Of a stretch of DNA of 64,000 nucleotides, positions 43,108 to 51,922 are shown piece by piece. Source of the stretch: Flavobacterium sp. HJ-32-4 (GTDB lineage Bacteria; Bacteroidota; Bacteroidia; Flavobacteriales; Flavobacteriaceae); the NCBI RefSeq assembly GCF_022532105.1, contig NZ_CP092832.1, positions 1,178,001 through 1,242,000 on the forward strand. Direction: 5' to 3'. How positions within the stretch are numbered: the first letter of the stretch is position 1; each line of letters starts with the position of its first letter. The notes under the pieces were generated by a model that had not been told where the DNA came from, did not search any database, and was given only the letters and a program-made list of their open reading frames with translations. The position numbers and the translations under genes are program-made.

Positions 43108-43146
43108 CAAAGGTAAAAAAAGAACCCGGACGTAAAGGTCCGGGTT
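43108..43146 (-). terminator. OmpH terminator overlapping murI promoter
   Basis: On the minus strand AACCCGGA-loop-TCCGGGTT (43123-43146) is followed by CTTTTTTT, and those T's run into TACCTTTG (43108-43115), a consensus -7 box 5 bp before the murI start. One short stretch thus ends the OmpH transcript and may start murI. Confidence 0.7.
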
Positions 43147-43170
43147 TGTAGATACTATTGCGTTTCCGAA

Positions 43171-43671
43171 TTAGAATCCGAGGTCTTTCTTTACGTCAGC
43201 AGTGATATCCGGACCATCAGCTAATAGCAGGCCGGCCGCATTGAACACGTACTGGAATCCTTTTGCTTTGCCTACTTTCGCGATTGAAGCCTTCACTTTT
43301 TCCTCAATCGGTTTCATCAGGTCCGACTCTTTGGTTTGAAGTTCTTTCGCTGCGTTTTGACGGAAGTCGTTGATACGTTTTTCCATATCATCTACTTCCT
43401 TACGACGGTCCTCGTTTACTTTATCGCCTACGGTTGTCGCTTCGCGCTCGTACTTTTCGATTTTGGTCTGGTACTCTGTTACCATCGTCTTGAAATCAGC
43501 GTCATACGTTTCGCTTAGTTTCTTCAGTTGGTTTTGGGCTTCCAGTACAGCAGGCATCTTTGACATAATTTCCTGTACGTCGATGTGTGCGCACTTTGCC
43601 TGAGCTTGAACCATCTGGCTTCCACCAAGGAAAGCAACGGCGGCGATCAGGAACGTTTTCAATTGTTTCAT
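43171..43671 (-). CDS. OmpH/Skp family periplasmic chaperone
   Basis: A 166-residue exported chaperone of the Skp type that holds unfolded outer-membrane proteins for the BAM complex. Signal peptide MKQLKTFLIAAVAFLGGSQM...QAQ, then CAHIDVQEIMSKMP (the usual OmpH start), a long coiled coil (~40-125), and the terminal FQYVFNAAGLLLADGPDIT. ATG 43671 is used; an ATG one codon earlier is equally possible. The frame stays open far upstream to 44112, but that part overlaps the tail of the next gene in another frame. It is the second of two tandem ompH genes. Confidence 0.9.
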   Translation of the reverse strand: MKQLKTFLIAAVAFLGGSQMVQAQAKCAHIDVQEIMSKMPAVLEAQNQLKKLSETYDADFKTMVTEYQTKIEKYEREATTVGDKVNEDRRKEVDDMEKRINDFRQNAAKELQTKESDLMKPIEEKVKASIAKVGKAKGFQYVFNAAGLLLADGPDITADVKKDLGF

Positions 43672-43720
43672 CATTTGAAGATTAAGGTAAATTAAATTTA
43701 GCGTTTTTGATTTTTGTGTG

Positions 43721-44824
43721 TTACGGTTTCGGAGTGGCCGGTGCGTCCGATTCTTCCGGCTTAGCAGCGGGGTCATCTTCTTTCTTGGCGTCCGTTTTCT
43801 CTTGTTTCGCCTTTTTATCGGCGTCTGCTTTTGCTTTTCTTTCTTCGAGGGCTTTCTTGCGTTCCTCCAGTGTTTTGTTACGCTTGTCAAGGGCGGCCTG
43901 TTGCGCTGCTTTTCGGGCCTGGGCAATGGAGTCGCGTTTGGCGGCTTGTTTTTCCGCCAACGAGGTACGGGCCTCCGCTGCTGCCTCTTTACGGGCTGCC
44001 GGGTCTGTTTTCGTGGTTGTACTATCTTTTGACGTTGTAGCGCTAGGTTTGCCGGTGGTCGCCGCTTTTCGTGCCGCATTCCGCTCGTCAACAGCCTGTT
44101 GACGTTTTGCAAGGGTTTCCGCTCGTTTGGCTTCAGCTGCGGCCTTGCGGTCAGCTACCTGTTTTTCACGGGCGGCTTTGCGCTCTTCCAGTTGTTTTTG
44201 GCGTTCTTCCTGATTAGGATTGGCGTCTTTGAGGTCTTCGTTATACTCGCGAATCTGGTCTTCCTTAAGCTCCTTTTTGCTCTTTTGGCTGCGATTGGCC
44301 GCGCGGTTCAAAACACGGATGACCTGGTCACTGATGTCAAATCGTTTCGCAGCGAAAAGCATAGTTAGGTCAGACGATTTATCGAAGATGAAATCGTATT
44401 TACGTGCTTCTGCGATGTCCTGCACGGCGTTGAATACCTGATCTTGTATCGGTTGTACGAGTACCGCTTTTTGTGATACCAGTTCGCCTGTAGGGCCAAA
44501 TTTCTTTTGTTGGAAATCGGCAAGCTCCGTTTCAAGAAAGGTTATTTCTTCTTCGCGTTCCTCGATAAGTTCTTTTGTAAGTAGGGGACGTTCTGTTTTC
44601 AGCACATCTTTCAGCCGCGCAATTTCATTCTTCTTGGTGTCGGCCTCCTGTTTCCATTTTTGTGCCTTTTGTTCGAGTTGGTTGAGGGCTTCAGCGTAGT
44701 CGGAGACATTTTGAAGAATATAATTCATGTCGATATAGCCGACCCGTATACCACGCGCTGATTGAGCCTTCCCGGGAACGGCCATCGCCAGCAGAAACAA
44801 AAGAGCGAAAAGATGTCTGTTCAT
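43721..44824 (-). CDS. OmpH family protein with long charged C-terminal tail
   Basis: A 367-residue exported protein. Signal peptide 1-20 (ending GKAQ); residues ~25-175 are the OmpH/Skp core (VGYIDMNYILQNVSDYAEA; KYDFIFDKSSDLTMLFAAKRFD). Residues ~180-367 are a highly charged, Lys/Ala/Glu-rich predicted coiled coil and disordered tail (repeats of QKQLEERKAAREKQ and LEERKKALEERKAK). The extension is absent from E. coli Skp. It follows bamA by 21 bp and precedes the shorter ompH by 49 bp. Confidence 0.9.
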   Translation of the reverse strand: MNRHLFALLFLLAMAVPGKAQSARGIRVGYIDMNYILQNVSDYAEALNQLEQKAQKWKQEADTKKNEIARLKDVLKTERPLLTKELIEEREEEITFLETELADFQQKKFGPTGELVSQKAVLVQPIQDQVFNAVQDIAEARKYDFIFDKSSDLTMLFAAKRFDISDQVIRVLNRAANRSQKSKKELKEDQIREYNEDLKDANPNQEERQKQLEERKAAREKQVADRKAAAEAKRAETLAKRQQAVDERNAARKAATTGKPSATTSKDSTTTKTDPAARKEAAAEARTSLAEKQAAKRDSIAQARKAAQQAALDKRNKTLEERKKALEERKAKADADKKAKQEKTDAKKEDDPAAKPEESDAPATPKP

Positions 44825-44845
44825 ACTATTTTTTTAAGTCCGTCA

Positions 44846-47587
44846 TCAGAACTGTTGTCCGATGATGAAATGCGTTTCCCAACCATTAGGTCGTGTGTTG
44901 TTCGTCAGGTTCGGCGCGGCATCGAAGCCGTATCCGAAATCGATACCCAACAGACCGAACGCAGGCATGAATACCCGTAGCCCGAATCCGGCTGATCGCT
45001 GCAATACAAACGGATTGTACTCACCGAACGTATTGTAACCTGCACCTGCCTCTGCGAAGGTCAACGCGTAAATCGACGCCGACTGCTTCAGGGTTAACGG
45101 GTAGCGGAGTTCGAACGAAAACTTGTTGTAAATCGTCGCCCCCTGTTGCGCCCCGTAATTGGAACTCGTACGGTCGGTGATGAATGGCGTCAACGACTGG
45201 TTCGGATATCCTCTCAGCTGTATCGTTTCCCGACCGTCCTGCGTAAAATTCGCAAGTCCGTCACCACCGAGGTAGAATCGTTCAAACGGAACCAGGCCGC
45301 GATTATTGTCATAGGCACCCAGGAATCCGAACTCACCCAATGAACGGAAAACGAATTTACCAAAAATCTGTGTATACCAATCGGCCTTGAACTTAATTTT
45401 GTAGTATTCAAGCCAATTGAATTTCTTTTGCTCGAGTTTCGCGTCACTTGCACTTGCACTTGCATAGTCACTTCCGACGGATTCATAGGTGACGGAGTTG
45501 TTGTTGTCGCGGACGATCTTGACATAGTCGGTTTCGTTCACATTCCCACCACCTTCGGTCGTTACAGTACCTCCGGCTTTGGTCACCTCATACGCCTGTA
45601 GTTTGTATTCGCGCTGGTTGCCGAGGTTTTTATAATCCACGCCATTGAACAGCGAGTACGGAGGCGTAAACTTGGCGGATACACTAAACTCGGAGCCTCT
45701 CGTAGGGAAGATCGGGTTGATGGCTTTACTGTTTCGCGTAAGGCTGACAATGTAAGCGAAGTTACGCGACGAGCCATCGAAACTGAATACCTGGTAGTTA
45801 TCCTGGTTGTAGTATTGAAAGTTCAATCCCTGTGACAGAATAAAGTAGTTATCCGGTGCCGTCAGTTTCTTCGCAATACCCACGTTCAGTGAGATAATGC
45901 TGAAACTGCGGTCGCGGTTCACACGATTGGTGAAGCCGGATGTCGAAGAATAGGCGTTCAGGTATTGCTTACTATAAGCAAGTGACGTGCTGAAACTAAC
46001 CGGCTTGCGTCCTCCGAACCATGGCTCTGAAAACGAAAGGCTGTAGGTTTGGAAGAAGCTGCTTCCCTGAAGACGAAGCGATACCTTCTGCCCGTCTCCC
46101 ATCGGTAGGGGCTTATAGGCGTCTTTCTTGAAGATGTCTTTCATTGCAAAGTTGTTGAACGAAAGGCCCAATGTTCCGATGAAACCGCCGCCGCCATAGC
46201 CGCCCTGTAGTTCAATCTGGCTGGATCCTTTCTCGACAACATTGTACTCAATATCTACGGTTCCCGCAGCAGCATCCACATTTTTGAACTTCGGCTCAAT
46301 CGCTTCCGGATCGAAGAAGCCCAATGCACCGATTTCACGTATGGAGCGAACGAGGTCTTCCTTACTGTATTTCTGTCCCGGTTTGGTATACAATTCGCGG
46401 TAAATGACCTTGTCATTCGTCTTGTCGTTACCCACTACCGTGATTTTATTGAAATACGCGACCGGTCCTTCCATCACACGGATTTCGAAATCGATAGTGT
46501 CATTATAGGTGCGTGTTTCTACTGCATTTACCTGAGAGAACAGATAACCGCTGTTCTGGTATAAGTTGGTGATGTCGTTGGCATCCGGGTCGGATTTGTC
46601 CGCGATTTTCTTCTGGAGGAGTACACTATTATAGGTGTCGCCTTTTTTGATGCCCAGGATACGGTTCAATACTTCATCCGAATACACCGAATTTCCGAGG
46701 AACTTAATGTTTCCGAAGTAGTATTTGTTACCTTCCTCTACGTTGATTTTAATGGCGAGGCGGTTTCGGTCTTTGTCAAACGACACGGTATCACTCACCA
46801 CCCGTGCATCGCGGTAGCCTTTTTCGCCATACTTCGAAATGAGCGTTTCAAGGTCTTCCTGGTATTTTTCGCGTATAAATTTCGAGCGTTTGAAAATCCG
46901 GATTGGGTTGATTTGCTTGGTGTTTTTCATCGCCTTCCGGAGCTTTCCATCCGAAAGTTGCTTATTTCCTTCGAACTCAATGTGGGAAATCTTGATTTTC
47001 TGCCCACGGTCGATGCGGACCACCATATTCACATTCCCCGTGCTGTCCGCAACGGTATTGTTGATTGCGACTTTTGCATTGTAAAAGCCGTCTTTCTTGT
47101 ATTTGTTTTCGAAGTAGTTCTTGGTCGTCGTAATGAAGTTCTCGTTTACCACCTTACCCTTCGTCAGCTCGGCTTCTTTGATCAGTTCTTCCGCTTTGTT
47201 TTTACGGACGCCGGTAATCTTGACATCGTTCAGTTTAGGGAGCTCATACATATTCAGTTCAAGCCAGATGCTGTCGCCTTCAATTTTGTTGACATAGAAA
47301 TCAATGTCACTGAAGAGCCCGAGATTTCCGAGTTTCTTCACCGCATTGGCGATTTCCTCTCCGGGGACGGTAATCGATTTGCCCTTTTGCAGACCGGACA
47401 CCGTTACGATGGCCTGTTTGCTGAAGGATACTTTCCCGGTCACGTTGACATCGGCTAATATATAGGAAGAACCCTGGTCGAACGGCAACCGCTCCTGGGC
47501 GTTGACCCGAAGTGTGTTTCCGAAAAGGAGGAACGCAATGAACAGCGCCATCCTCAGAATAGGTGCTGTTTTATTGTATTTGTTCAC
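44846..47587 (-). CDS. bamA: outer membrane protein assembly factor BamA
   Basis: About 913 residues. The first ~420 are POTRA domains (e.g. SYILADVNVTGKVSFSKQAI; VKITGVRKNKAEELIKE; GNSVYSDEVLNRILGIKKGD), and the rest is the 16-stranded barrel that inserts outer-membrane proteins, ending in the usual terminal Phe (FIIGQQF). GGSGLANFTQ- and RG(Y/F)-type conserved segments are present as GGDGLANF and LRGYPNQ. The start is uncertain: GTG 47587 gives a complete signal peptide (ending RVNAQ) and overlaps uppS by 17 bp; ATG 47551 gives a shorter one. It lies between uppS and the ompH pair. Confidence 0.95.
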   Translation of the reverse strand: MNKYNKTAPILRMALFIAFLLFGNTLRVNAQERLPFDQGSSYILADVNVTGKVSFSKQAIVTVSGLQKGKSITVPGEEIANAVKKLGNLGLFSDIDFYVNKIEGDSIWLELNMYELPKLNDVKITGVRKNKAEELIKEAELTKGKVVNENFITTTKNYFENKYKKDGFYNAKVAINNTVADSTGNVNMVVRIDRGQKIKISHIEFEGNKQLSDGKLRKAMKNTKQINPIRIFKRSKFIREKYQEDLETLISKYGEKGYRDARVVSDTVSFDKDRNRLAIKINVEEGNKYYFGNIKFLGNSVYSDEVLNRILGIKKGDTYNSVLLQKKIADKSDPDANDITNLYQNSGYLFSQVNAVETRTYNDTIDFEIRVMEGPVAYFNKITVVGNDKTNDKVIYRELYTKPGQKYSKEDLVRSIREIGALGFFDPEAIEPKFKNVDAAAGTVDIEYNVVEKGSSQIELQGGYGGGGFIGTLGLSFNNFAMKDIFKKDAYKPLPMGDGQKVSLRLQGSSFFQTYSLSFSEPWFGGRKPVSFSTSLAYSKQYLNAYSSTSGFTNRVNRDRSFSIISLNVGIAKKLTAPDNYFILSQGLNFQYYNQDNYQVFSFDGSSRNFAYIVSLTRNSKAINPIFPTRGSEFSVSAKFTPPYSLFNGVDYKNLGNQREYKLQAYEVTKAGGTVTTEGGGNVNETDYVKIVRDNNNSVTYESVGSDYASASASDAKLEQKKFNWLEYYKIKFKADWYTQIFGKFVFRSLGEFGFLGAYDNNRGLVPFERFYLGGDGLANFTQDGRETIQLRGYPNQSLTPFITDRTSSNYGAQQGATIYNKFSFELRYPLTLKQSASIYALTFAEAGAGYNTFGEYNPFVLQRSAGFGLRVFMPAFGLLGIDFGYGFDAAPNLTNNTRPNGWETHFIIGQQF

Positions 47588-48311
47588 TTGTTTTCCCGAA
47601 TCTGCGTTCTCTTTTCTGATAACTGACAATAGCGGCATATAAATCATGTTCTGTAAAATCCGGCCACAAGACATCCGTAAAGTAAAACTCCGCATAGGCA
47701 ATCTGCCACAACAGGAAATTACTGATCCGATGCTCGCCGCTCGTGCGTATCACCAGGTCTACGTCCGGTAAATTTCGCGTGTAAAGATGCTGATTAATAA
47801 TTGATTCATCAACAGCGTCTACCTCAATTATATTATTTTTAACTTTGAAAGCAATCTCCCTCGCAGCCCGCGCCAACTCTTCCCTTGAGCCATAACTAAG
47901 GGCTACGGTGACGGTCATTTTAGTGTTGTTTTTCAATTTCTCCACAACCTCTTCCAGTTCGGTCCGAACGCGTTTCGGAAGCCGTTCAAGGTTTCCGATG
48001 GTCTCCAACCGGATCTCATTTTCCATGAAGCTCTTGTATTCTTTTCGAAGCGAAGAGATCAGAAGTTTCATCAAGACATCGACTTCCGCTTTGGGGCGGT
48101 TCCAGTTTTCGGTCGAGAAGGCGTAAAGGGTAAGGTTTTTGATACCGATACGACCGCAGGTTTCGATTGTGGTTCGTACCGATTTGGTACCGTGCTCGTG
48201 ACCGAGCGTACGGAGCATGCCGCGTTGTTTGGCCCAACGGCCATTGCCGTCCATAATGATGGCAATATGCTGGGGAAGGTTGTCTTTGTCTATAGTGTCG
48301 GGCAGCTGCAT
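47571..48311 (-). CDS. uppS: isoprenyl transferase (undecaprenyl diphosphate synthase)
   Basis: A 246-residue cis-prenyltransferase that makes the C55 lipid carrier for peptidoglycan and other wall polymers. HIAIIMDGNGRWAK with Asp21 is the diphosphate-binding site, and LVIRTSGEHRISNFLLWQ and YAEFYFTDVLWPDF are the other conserved blocks. The start at 48311 (MQLPDTIDKDNLPQH) follows the DUF6089 stop by 2 bp. Its 3' end overlaps bamA if bamA uses its GTG. Confidence 0.96.
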   Translation of the reverse strand: MQLPDTIDKDNLPQHIAIIMDGNGRWAKQRGMLRTLGHEHGTKSVRTTIETCGRIGIKNLTLYAFSTENWNRPKAEVDVLMKLLISSLRKEYKSFMENEIRLETIGNLERLPKRVRTELEEVVEKLKNNTKMTVTVALSYGSREELARAAREIAFKVKNNIIEVDAVDESIINQHLYTRNLPDVDLVIRTSGEHRISNFLLWQIAYAEFYFTDVLWPDFTEHDLYAAIVSYQKRERRFGKTSEQIQ

Positions 48312-48313
48312 GC

Positions 48314-48997
48314 TTACTGGGGGCAGAAACACGGGTTGTTGCCGAACGTATAGGTCAGCGTAAAACCGGTGAATACATACCAATCTTTATTCTTATAATT
48401 GCCAAATTTGAATCCTGCGTAGTCCTCGTTCTCCGGGTTACTGCCGTCCAGGTCGTCAACGAACGTGAAACGCGCACCCACTTCAAAGCCTAGCACGAGG
48501 TGGTGCGTGATGTTCGACTTAACGCCCAAAACCATCGGCAGTGCCATCACATTCCGTTTCCCATCGCTTTCCGTACGGCCATTCTCTATGTAGAGCGAGC
48601 TGTAACGGAAGTAGCTCAGTCCGCTATACACATACGGCGTAAACTGCTGGCGCAGGGCGTGGGTGTCGAAATCAAAGAAATCGAACTCAAGCCCCGCCGA
48701 GAATTCGTCGACCGTGTTCGAGAACTTATAGCCGCGCTGGTTCCGGTTGGGTGCATCCGAATCGGCGTCGTCCGCACTCACTTCGGCGTGGATGAATGAG
48801 GCCCTCCAGGAATGTCTCGGACTTTTATTCCATTTGAAAATACCGCCGAACGCGAGATCATTGGGCTTGATGTAATTCGTGGCGCCCACATCGCTGATGA
48901 CGTTCGAACCGCCCACGAAAAGCCCCACTTCATAAATCTGCGCATGAAGTCCGGAAGTAACCAACAACAAAATAAAGGCCCTGAGGATCCTTCCCAT
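48314..48997 (-). CDS. DUF6089 outer-membrane beta-barrel protein
   Basis: A 227-residue exported protein. MGRILRAFILLLVTSGLHAQ is the signal peptide, which sets the start at 48997. The rest has alternating hydrophobic strands expected for an 8-10-stranded barrel, beginning YEVGLFVGGSNVISDVG, and ends FTLTYTFGNNPCFCPQ. It heads the operon with uppS and bamA, an order repeated in many flavobacteria, and its role there is unknown. A TATATTTG box at 49016-49023 is 18 bp upstream. Confidence 0.85.
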   Translation of the reverse strand: MGRILRAFILLLVTSGLHAQIYEVGLFVGGSNVISDVGATNYIKPNDLAFGGIFKWNKSPRHSWRASFIHAEVSADDADSDAPNRNQRGYKFSNTVDEFSAGLEFDFFDFDTHALRQQFTPYVYSGLSYFRYSSLYIENGRTESDGKRNVMALPMVLGVKSNITHHLVLGFEVGARFTFVDDLDGSNPENEDYAGFKFGNYKNKDWYVFTGFTLTYTFGNNPCFCPQ

Positions 48998-49015
48998 AGG
49001 ATTCAAAATAGCGTG

Positions 49016-49023
49016 CAAATATA
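49016..49023 (-). promoter_or_regulatory. -7 box for DUF6089-uppS-bamA operon
   Basis: TATATTTG on the minus strand, a perfect match, 18 bp upstream of the start at 48997. No TTG at the -33 distance. Confidence 0.55.
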
Positions 49024-49146
49024 ACAATTAAGATGTGTAGTAAGTGCCCGCTTCGTTAAAACACCTGAATTAAGTGGCAAACCGAGGGCAGGCGCCCCTG
49101 ACAACACTTCCTAAAACGCGATATAACAGGGAATCGTATTTTGGGA

Positions 49147-49163
49147 ACCTATATAATATAGGT
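49147..49163. repeat. short AT-rich palindrome ACCTATATAATATAGGT
   Basis: Perfect 8-bp arms around one A, 11 bp beyond the nadK stop and 150 bp upstream of DUF6089. It lacks the T run expected of a terminator, so it may be a protein-binding site or chance. Confidence 0.4.
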
Positions 49164-49174
49164 GTCAGCCTTCG

Positions 49175-50059
49175 TCAATTGCGACGGTCTTCGCCCCACA
49201 GCAGTTTTTTTCGCAGGGTCTTCAGGAAAGTCTCACCCGGAATTTCGGCCATCCGGATGGTGAAGCCGGCTTTGCGCACGGTCAATACCGACTCATTCGT
49301 AACGGTCGTAATACGCGAGTCGAGTGACACCAGGTACTGTTCCTCACGGCCGCTCACCCGAAACCGCACTTCGACGTTGTCTGGAATCACCAAAGGCCGC
49401 GCATTGAGATTATGCGGCGCAATCGGCGTAATCACCAGGCTTTGCGTTTCCGGCGTCAGGATCGGCCCACCGCAACTTAGCGAGTAGCCCGTAGAGCCCG
49501 TCGGTGTGGCCAGGATGAGTCCGTCTGCCCAATACGCGTTCAGGAACTCCCCATTCAGCCACGTTTCGATCGTAATCATCGAAGTCGTGTCTTTCCGGCT
49601 TACCGACACCTCGTTCAGGGCGAAATTGATGTCGGTCAGTCCCTGGTTGGCCGGTTCGGAGTGTACCTCTAGCACCGAGCGCTCTGAAATCGTATAATTC
49701 CGGTCGACCACATACTGCAGGAATTCCGCAATGTTGTCTTTTTGCACCGACGCGAGGAAGCCCAGGCGACCCGCATTTACGCCCAGTATCGGAATCCTCG
49801 AATCCCGCACCAAAGCCGCCGCCCTCAGGATGGTGCCATCGCCGCCGATGCTAATCAGCAAATCAAACGATTCGTCCAATTCGGCATGCGACGTAAAGGT
49901 CCGATACGGTTTCCGAACAAGTTCTTTCTCGTATAGCAATTGCAGGAACTGCGCCTCTATCACCATTTCCACCCCATTGCCATTGAAGAACAGGAAGATA
50001 TCCCGTATGATCGGTTCGGTAGAGTTTTGGTAGTATTGACCGTAGATGGCGACTTTCAT
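49175..50059 (-). CDS. nadK: NAD kinase
   Basis: A 294-residue enzyme that phosphorylates NAD to NADP. GGDGT at 72-76 is the ATP/NAD-binding motif, and FALNEVSVSR and DGLILATPTGSTGYSLSCGG are the other conserved blocks. Length and start (MKVAIYGQYYQN) are normal for Bacteroidota. It is on the same strand as the CBS gene upstream and the DUF6089-bamA operon downstream. Confidence 0.96.
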   Translation of the reverse strand: MKVAIYGQYYQNSTEPIIRDIFLFFNGNGVEMVIEAQFLQLLYEKELVRKPYRTFTSHAELDESFDLLISIGGDGTILRAAALVRDSRIPILGVNAGRLGFLASVQKDNIAEFLQYVVDRNYTISERSVLEVHSEPANQGLTDINFALNEVSVSRKDTTSMITIETWLNGEFLNAYWADGLILATPTGSTGYSLSCGGPILTPETQSLVITPIAPHNLNARPLVIPDNVEVRFRVSGREEQYLVSLDSRITTVTNESVLTVRKAGFTIRMAEIPGETFLKTLRKKLLWGEDRRN

Positions 50060-50060
50060 G

Positions 50061-50112
50061 GTAATTAGCGGATTAGCGAATGGGGAAATTAGCGAATGGA
50101 AGCACGTCCGGA
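50061..50112. repeat. dispersed repeat family D, copy 2
   Basis: AATTAGCGGATTAGCGAATG and AAATTAGCGAATGG between nadK and the CBS gene. It is inverted with respect to the copy at 50241, so the two could pair around a ~130-base loop. Confidence 0.6.
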
Positions 50113-50240
50113 TAGACCCTGTCCGCGTTTTGGAAAATCACCCCATGTCGCATTTGTGACGAATGACGCGCGTTGTGGCTGGATAGAGCGGCTGCGGTTT
50201 TTTTGAGAGGATGGATGCCCTTCCTACTGCGCTCCCCTCC

Positions 50241-50280
50241 ATCATTCGCTAATTCGCTCATCATCTCATTCGCTAATTAA
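50241..50280. repeat. dispersed repeat family D, copy 3 (inverted)
   Basis: ATTCGCTAATTCGCTCATC and CATTCGCTAATTAA, the reverse complement of copy 2. It covers the CBS gene's stop codon. Confidence 0.6.
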
Positions 50281-50936
50281 ATATTCAGGTACCGATCCAA
50301 ATAATCCGACCGCTCCCGCAAATTGTTCAGGTAATTGTCTTCGTCATGGTGCGAAATCACCTCATAATCATAACGACGGAACGTCTGGATGATCTCGTTG
50401 ATGCTTCCGGCACCGGTTTTCACCGTCGCCTGCACGGTGTCTACGGTCGCTTTCGAAACGAAACAGCCGAGCAGTCGGCCATTGTTGCCCTCCACGATCT
50501 GCACCACCTGCGCCATTGAGAAGTCGACCAGCGGTTTTTCCACGATGATGATACCGCCCGGTTCTTTCAAAAACGGCGTTTCGTTGAAGAAGCGAATGAC
50601 TTCCGCCAGTTCATAATAGCCGACATATTGGTTCTTGTCGTCGAGCACCGGCGTGACATTGGTTTCGTTGCGTGCAAATACTTCCATCACGTCAAACCAC
50701 GTCATGTTCGTACGGGCGAAGAAACCCTCCAATGCAAAACGGTAGTCGCCCGCCGTTTTCGTCAGGTCAAAGGTTTCGACGTCTTCACTGGCCAAACTGC
50801 CGATATACACGCCTTCTTCCGTTACCGGGAAGTGGGAAAATTCGACTTCAGCAAAAAAATCCTGCATGCTGCCCACCGTCTCACGGCTGTCGATCGGGCG
50901 GAAATCGCGGTTGATGAAATCCGTAATTTCACTCAT
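50277..50936 (-). CDS. CBS-domain protein
   Basis: A 219-residue soluble protein. Two CBS motifs occupy about residues 1-125 (PIDSRETVGSMQDFFAEVEF; MTWFDVMEVFARNETNVTPV), a pair that usually binds adenine nucleotides. The C-terminal ~75 residues resemble an ACT-like regulatory fold (MAQVVQIVEGNNGRLLGCFV). The start at 50936 (MSEITDFINRD) is chosen because the pdxJ promoter region lies upstream. It precedes nadK in a common flavobacterial order; a regulatory link with nucleotides is plausible but unproven. Confidence 0.88.
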   Translation of the reverse strand: MSEITDFINRDFRPIDSRETVGSMQDFFAEVEFSHFPVTEEGVYIGSLASEDVETFDLTKTAGDYRFALEGFFARTNMTWFDVMEVFARNETNVTPVLDDKNQYVGYYELAEVIRFFNETPFLKEPGGIIIVEKPLVDFSMAQVVQIVEGNNGRLLGCFVSKATVDTVQATVKTGAGSINEIIQTFRRYDYEVISHHDEDNYLNNLRERSDYLDRYLNI

Positions 50937-50998
50937 GGTTCGTACTTTATGCATTGCAAAATAACCAATTTTGGCGCAACGGGCCGTCGTTTCCTTCG

Positions 50999-51006
50999 TA
51001 AATTTG
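50999..51006 (+). promoter_or_regulatory. -7 box for pdxJ
   Basis: TAAATTTG, 28 bp before the pdxJ start, in the gap divergent to the CBS gene. Confidence 0.5.
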
Positions 51007-51034
51007 TGCCGCCGTCACGCAATTAAACGCCATT

Positions 51035-51751
51035 ATGACAAAACTTAGTGTCAATATCAACAAAATCGCCACCCTGCGGAACGCCCGCGGAGGCAATGTG
51101 CCCGACCTTTTGAAGGTCGCCGCCGATATCGAGCGGTTCGGTGCCCAGGGCATCACCGTCCATCCGCGGCCCGATGAGCGACACATCCGTTATCAGGATG
51201 CGCGCGACCTTAAGAAGGTTGTGTCCACCGAATTCAATATCGAAGGCAATCCGGACAAAAAGTTCATCGACCTCGTACTCGAAGTGCGTCCCGACCAGGT
51301 CACGCTTGTACCCGATCCGCCCGGGGCCATCACCTCGAACGCCGGTTGGGATACCCGCAAACACCGCGCCTTTCTCAGCGAAATGGTCGCCGAATTCAAA
51401 CGAAATGGCATCCGTGTCTCGATTTTCGTCGACCCCGACCCCGATCAGGTGGAAGGAGCGGCGGAAACCGGCACCGATCGCGTAGAACTATATACGGAAT
51501 CCTACGCCCATCAGTTTGGTCTGGGCAACCGCGAAGGCATCCGGCCGTATGTAGAAGCAGCCCATGCGGCGCAGCGCGTCGGGCTCGGACTCAACGCTGG
51601 TCACGACCTGAGTCTCGACAATGTGCAGTATTTCAAACAGCATATCCCCGGCCTGCTCGAGGTGTCGATCGGCCACGCACTGATTTCGGAAGCACTCTAT
51701 TTCGGCCTCGACAACACCGTAAATATGTACCTGCAACGTTTGAAAGGGTAG
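51035..51751 (+). CDS. pdxJ: pyridoxine 5'-phosphate synthase
   Basis: A 238-residue TIM-barrel enzyme that condenses 1-deoxyxylulose-5-phosphate with 3-amino-2-oxopropyl phosphate to give pyridoxine 5'-phosphate (DXP-dependent vitamin B6 route). [17 protein letters not shown] at the start, [12 protein letters not shown] near residue 46, [12 protein letters not shown] near 150 and [11 protein letters not shown] near 190 are the conserved phosphate- and substrate-site blocks. Length is normal. A family B repeat follows immediately. Confidence 0.96.
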   Translation: MTKLSVNINKIATLRNARGGNVPDLLKVAADIERFGAQGITVHPRPDERHIRYQDARDLKKVVSTEFNIEGNPDKKFIDLVLEVRPDQVTLVPDPPGAITSNAGWDTRKHRAFLSEMVAEFKRNGIRVSIFVDPDPDQVEGAAETGTDRVELYTESYAHQFGLGNREGIRPYVEAAHAAQRVGLGLNAGHDLSLDNVQYFKQHIPGLLEVSIGHALISEALYFGLDNTVNMYLQRLKG

Positions 51752-51874
51752 GGCGTTCCCCTCGGCGGAAGACCCTCCGAGCCGGAACTCCCCACCGCCT
51801 CGGGTCGGGCTATCCGCTGTAGCTTTGCTCCGCGAAGCGGGTCGCAAAGGCTGCCGCTCCTATCCCTAACGCGG
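51751..51874. repeat. dispersed repeat family B, copy 4
   Basis: GGGCGTTCCCCTCGG at the pdxJ stop, then CGGGTCGGGCTATCCGCTGTAG, GAAGCGGGTCGCAAAGG, and CGCTCCTATCCCTAACGCGG. It shows the family layout most clearly alongside the copy at 58799. Confidence 0.65.
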
Positions 51875-51922
51875 CGGTTCACAGTAGGCGCAGCTACTCT
51901 TACTACTAAACAATCACACGCT

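Noticed and set aside
43675..44112. Long open frame continuing upstream of the shorter ompH gene
   Set aside because: It lies wholly within the charged tail of the other ompH gene in a different frame, and its product is a Lys/Arg/Pro-rich string with no fold. The lack of stops comes from the repeat-like Ala/Glu/Lys codons.
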